Origin: an uncultured Bacilli bacterium
GTDB lineage: Bacteria; Bacillota_I; Bacilli_A; RF39; UBA660
Reading direction: 5' to 3'
Assembly (NCBI GenBank): GCA_947628685.1
Contig: CANRAT010000064.1
Coordinates: 1-7,240, forward strand
DNA length: 7,240 bases
How positions within the stretch are numbered: the first letter of the stretch is position 1; each line of letters begins with the position of its first letter. A program made the position numbers and the translations under genes. Below are positions 5,355 through 7,240 of this stretch, piece by piece. The notes beneath the pieces were generated by a model. The model was not told the origin of the DNA. It made no database searches and was given only the letters and a program-made list of their open reading frames with translations.

Positions 5355-7058
5355 ATGAAAAGTAAAGGATTCACACTAGTTGAAGTGTTAGGAGTAATAA
5401 TGATACTTTCTGCATTAGTAGTTATAGTATTTCCAGGAGTAATAAATTCTGTAAAAAACAAATCAAAAGATGTAGATGAAACAACAGAATCATTAGTTTT
5501 AAGTGCAGCAAAATTATATGTATCAGAAAATTCAAGTTCATTTAAAGAAAGAAGAAAGAATGTTTACTGTGTTTCTTTAAGTGAATTAAAAGAAAAGGAA
5601 TATTTAACACTACCAGTAGAAATGCAATATACAAAAGAGGATATAACAGATAAAAAAACAGTACGTATAACTTATAATATAGGATTCAATTATGAATTAG
5701 TTAATAATAATGAATGTACACCATATGAGTTATACTATGACCCTTTATTAAATGGATCTGATCCCGATTTAATGGATGGATTAACACCTGTAAAATACGA
5801 TGAAGAAAACAAGTCATGGGTAATTGCAAATCCAACTGAAATTTGGTATGACTATGAAAACCAAGAGTGGGCAAATGCGGTAATATTAAGTGAAAATGGA
5901 AAAAATAAACATGAAGGTGATAGTTTAAAACTTCCAACTACAAATAATGATTTTAACTCTTCAGATGTACTAGCAATGTTTGTATGGATACCAAGGTTCT
6001 CATACACAATAAAAAGTCAATATGGAGTAAGGCTAGATGGAGGAAGTAAACCTAGTCAATCTACACCAGGAGCAATAGATATAAAATTTGTAAGTAAATA
6101 CATTAAAGATAATGGTAAAGCAACATATGATGGGAAAACACCTAAAGAATGGTATACCCATCCAGCATTTACATTTGGATTTGATGAACTAAGTGGGATA
6201 TGGGTAGGTAAATTTGAAACAAGCCATACAACATTAGGTAAATCAACTAATGATTTAAATTGTATTGATGAAACTTGTGAAAATGCAGATGGAATAAGAA
6301 TATTACCTAATGTACAGTCATTAAGAAACAATAATGTATCAAATTTTTTCTTCGTATCAAGATCATTATCAAGAGATGGTAATCCATTTGGAATAAACTC
6401 AAGTATAACTGATCCACATATGATGAAAAATAGTGAATGGGGAGCAGTTGCATATCTTTCACAAAGTGAATATGGAAAATATGGTAATAGTGATTATACC
6501 GGAGTAAATAAAGAAGTATATAAAAATGATTCATCAAGTTATTACACAGGAAGAAGTAGTGGTAAACCTGGAGTGGGAGGTTTTTCAGCGGAAGGGACAT
6601 GTAAATATTATGAAGAAAAACCAACTTCAGAACAATCTAGGACAGAAGGAACAGGTTCATGTGGCCCTGGAGCGAGTACAACAGGAAATGTATATGGAAT
6701 ATATGATATGAGTGGGGGTGCTAATGAGTTTGTAATGGGAAATTATAGTGATATAGTAGGTTCATCAAACTTTCAAGAAACATTCTTAAGTATAGAAAGT
6801 AATAAAAAATATTATGATAAGTATACAATAACTACAATATCAGAGTGTTCAAACGAAGAATGTAAAGGCCATGCCTTGTCAGAAACTAGAGGTTGGTATG
6901 GAGATTACACGAGCTTTGTTTCTACAAGTAATCCGTGGTTTAGACGTGGTGGTGTCTACAATATTACGGAAGGTGCAGGCGTATTTTCACCTGATTGCAA
7001 CGATGGTGGTAATAGTGGCAACAATTCTTTCCGTATTGTGTTTGCGCCAATTACCTAA
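5355..7058 (+). CDS. Prepilin-like surface protein with FGE/C-type-lectin-fold domain; predicted DGR target protein
   Basis: A 567-residue protein. Residues 1-30 are a class III (type IV prepilin) signal: MKSKG|FTLVEVLGVIMILSA, with the cleavage Gly at 5, Phe 6 and Glu 10 (E5 of the mature protein), then a hydrophobic helix to about 28. A pilin-like stalk reaches about 128, followed by a linker including WYDYENQEWANAVIL (164-178). From about 205 the chain looks like a formylglycine-generating-enzyme/sulfatase-modifying-factor domain of the C-type-lectin fold: VWIPRFSYTI (210-219), NSEWGAVAYLSQSEYGKYGN (359-378), GNVYGIYDMSG (444-454) and SFRIVF (558-563). The final part, NPWFRRGG...AGVF...SFRIVF, resembles DGR variable regions, so enzyme activity is not expected; I infer ligand binding on a pilus or the cell surface. 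Eight scaffold cysteines form four close pairs (72/121, 303/308, 416/436, 498/503), fitting disulfides outside the cell. C548 lies in the variable part. The target and ligand are unknown. Confidence 0.85.
   Translation: MKSKGFTLVEVLGVIMILSALVVIVFPGVINSVKNKSKDVDETTESLVLSAAKLYVSENSSSFKERRKNVYCVSLSELKEKEYLTLPVEMQYTKEDITDKKTVRITYNIGFNYELVNNNECTPYELYYDPLLNGSDPDLMDGLTPVKYDEENKSWVIANPTEIWYDYENQEWANAVILSENGKNKHEGDSLKLPTTNNDFNSSDVLAMFVWIPRFSYTIKSQYGVRLDGGSKPSQSTPGAIDIKFVSKYIKDNGKATYDGKTPKEWYTHPAFTFGFDELSGIWVGKFETSHTTLGKSTNDLNCIDETCENADGIRILPNVQSLRNNNVSNFFFVSRSLSRDGNPFGINSSITDPHMMKNSEWGAVAYLSQSEYGKYGNSDYTGVNKEVYKNDSSSYYTGRSSGKPGVGGFSAEGTCKYYEEKPTSEQSRTEGTGSCGPGASTTGNVYGIYDMSGGANEFVMGNYSDIVGSSNFQETFLSIESNKKYYDKYTITTISECSNEECKGHALSETRGWYGDYTSFVSTSNPWFRRGGVYNITEGAGVFSPDCNDGGNSGNNSFRIVFAPIT
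6924..7055 (+). other. Predicted DGR variable repeat (VR) at the 3' end of the target gene
   Basis: The last ~45 codons differ sharply from the rest of the gene. A hand count gives 56 G+C in 126 bases (about 44%) for 6930-7055, against a very AT-rich gene body. CCG, ACG, GCG, CGT, GTG and TTC appear where the body mostly uses A/T-ending synonyms. The run 6993-7025 reads GAT TGC AAC GAT GGT GGT AAT AGT GGC AAC AAT: each codon ends in T or C and can be reached from AAT or AAC by changes at A only, as adenine-specific DGR mutagenesis produces. GTC (V534) and TAC (Y535) fit the same rule. Fixed scaffold residues W528, G532-G533, A541-G542-V543-F544 and S558-F559-R560 stand between them. Exact limits need the template repeat, which is not in the window. 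Confidence 0.75.
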
Positions 7059-7080
7059 ACTGAACATAAAGTGAGTTTAG
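7055..7080 (+). repeat. Inverted repeat spanning the stop codon of the variable gene
   Basis: CTAAACT at 7055-7061 and AGTTTAG at 7074-7080 are perfect 7-bp inverted arms around a 12-base loop. The TAA stop is within the left arm. There is no T-run, so it is not a standard terminator. DGR variable repeats often have a hairpin or cruciform just 3' of the VR that assists homing; this is a candidate for that element, in about the right place. Confidence 0.5.
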
Positions 7081-7127
7081 TTAATATTACTCTCATTATA
7101 TAATTTTATTTTTAATTTGTATTAACT

Positions 7128-7154
7128 AAAGATAGAAAAAGGTCTATCTTTTTT
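7128..7154 (+). terminator. Rho-independent terminator after the variable prepilin gene
   Basis: AAAGATAGA (7128-7136) pairs perfectly with TCTATCTTT (7143-7151) around the loop AAAAGG, and the T-run 7149-7154 follows. It is 70 nt downstream of the stop codon. Between them, beyond the inverted repeat, only AT-rich sequence is seen. Confidence 0.8.
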
Positions 7155-7183
7155 CTATATTATCTTGAGTTTGGCAGTAAAAA

Positions 7184-7216
7184 TGAGCAAGCCTATATAA
7201 AATAAGGGCTAGCTCA
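7184..7216. repeat. Imperfect hairpin of unknown role near the right edge
   Basis: TGAGC-A-AGCCT (7184-7194) pairs with GGGCT-A-GCTCA (7206-7216): ten pairs, one of them G-U, with one central A-A mismatch and an 11-base AT loop. On the minus strand it is followed by a run of five T (revcomp of 7178-7183), so it could terminate a leftward gene lying beyond the window. It could equally be a structured RNA or mobile-element end. No gene is supported in 7155-7240. Confidence 0.4.
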
Positions 7217-7240
7217 GTTTTGGTTTGTTGTACATTGTAA

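Noticed and set aside
5701..6624. Three minus-strand frames within the prepilin gene
   Set aside because: The peptides are low-complexity (His/Tyr/Leu-rich) complements of the real gene. The plus-strand protein has clear domains over the whole length.
5355..7058. Active formylglycine-generating enzyme or sulfatase-modifying factor
   Set aside because: The fold signature is present, but the protein has a prepilin signal and a variable C-terminus and lacks a recognisable catalytic Cys arrangement; binding is more likely than catalysis.
6871..7074. 67-codon plus-strand frame overlapping the variable repeat in another frame
   Set aside because: It is a shadow frame: the real frame keeps the SFRIVF ending and the A-derived codon pattern, and there is no start signal for this one.
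7131..7240. Minus-strand frame of about 32 codons entering from the right edge and ending in the terminator
   Set aside because: It is open only by chance length, runs through two hairpins, and shows no recognisable protein pattern.
1..7240. Mycoplasma-type code with TGA as Trp
   Set aside because: TGA ends yqfC, yqzL, dgkA and recO at the expected lengths, and all conserved Trp codons are TGG.
1..7240. CRISPR array, tRNA or rRNA gene
   Set aside because: No regularly spaced repeats, and no cloverleaf-like or rRNA-like G+C-rich segments are seen in any intergenic space.

Overview
The window is very AT-rich, with AAA, ATA and TTA codons dominating. It uses TGA as a true stop (yqfC, yqzL, recO) and TGG for Trp, so it follows the standard bacterial code. 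Gene content and order (yqfC-yqfD, ybeY-dgkA-cdd-era-yqzL-recO) are those of the Bacillota. I infer a low-G+C, probably uncultured, host-associated Bacillota lineage (Bacilli of the RF39 type or a Clostridia relative). The Mycoplasma code is ruled out.

Layout from left to right: (1) the C-terminal half of an Rpn/PD-(D/E)XK 'putative transposase' protein, cut by the left edge and closed by a clear terminator at 424-450. (2) The sporulation pair yqfC (TTG start) and yqfD, ended by a strong terminator at 1952-1988. (3) A new promoter (TTGAAA, 17 nt, TATAAT) and a compact operon: ybeY (rRNA maturation), dgkA-type lipid kinase, cdd (cytidine deaminase) and era (ribosome-assembly GTPase), with overlapping or nearly touching genes. 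(4) A second possible promoter inside the end of era, then a 32-residue YqzL-like protein, a DUF1653 protein and recO. phoH and the HD-domain gene pgpH/yqfF, which lie between yqfD and ybeY in Bacillus subtilis, are absent here.

(5) After recO the window leaves conserved housekeeping territory. A separately promoted 567-codon gene encodes an N-terminal type IV prepilin signal/helix fused to a large formylglycine-generating-enzyme-like (C-type-lectin fold) domain. Its last ~45 codons have unlike base composition and a cluster of pyrimidine-ending codons that can all be reached from AAC/AAT by changing only adenines. This is the hallmark of the variable repeat (VR) of a diversity-generating retroelement (DGR). 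An inverted repeat spans the stop codon and a terminator follows. No template repeat, avd or reverse transcriptase lies inside the window; they should be to the right or elsewhere in the genome.

The most interesting reading is a surface pilin-like protein displaying a ligand-binding tip that is hypermutated by a retroelement acting in cis beyond the right edge or in trans. The last ~75 bases hold an imperfect hairpin of unknown role.
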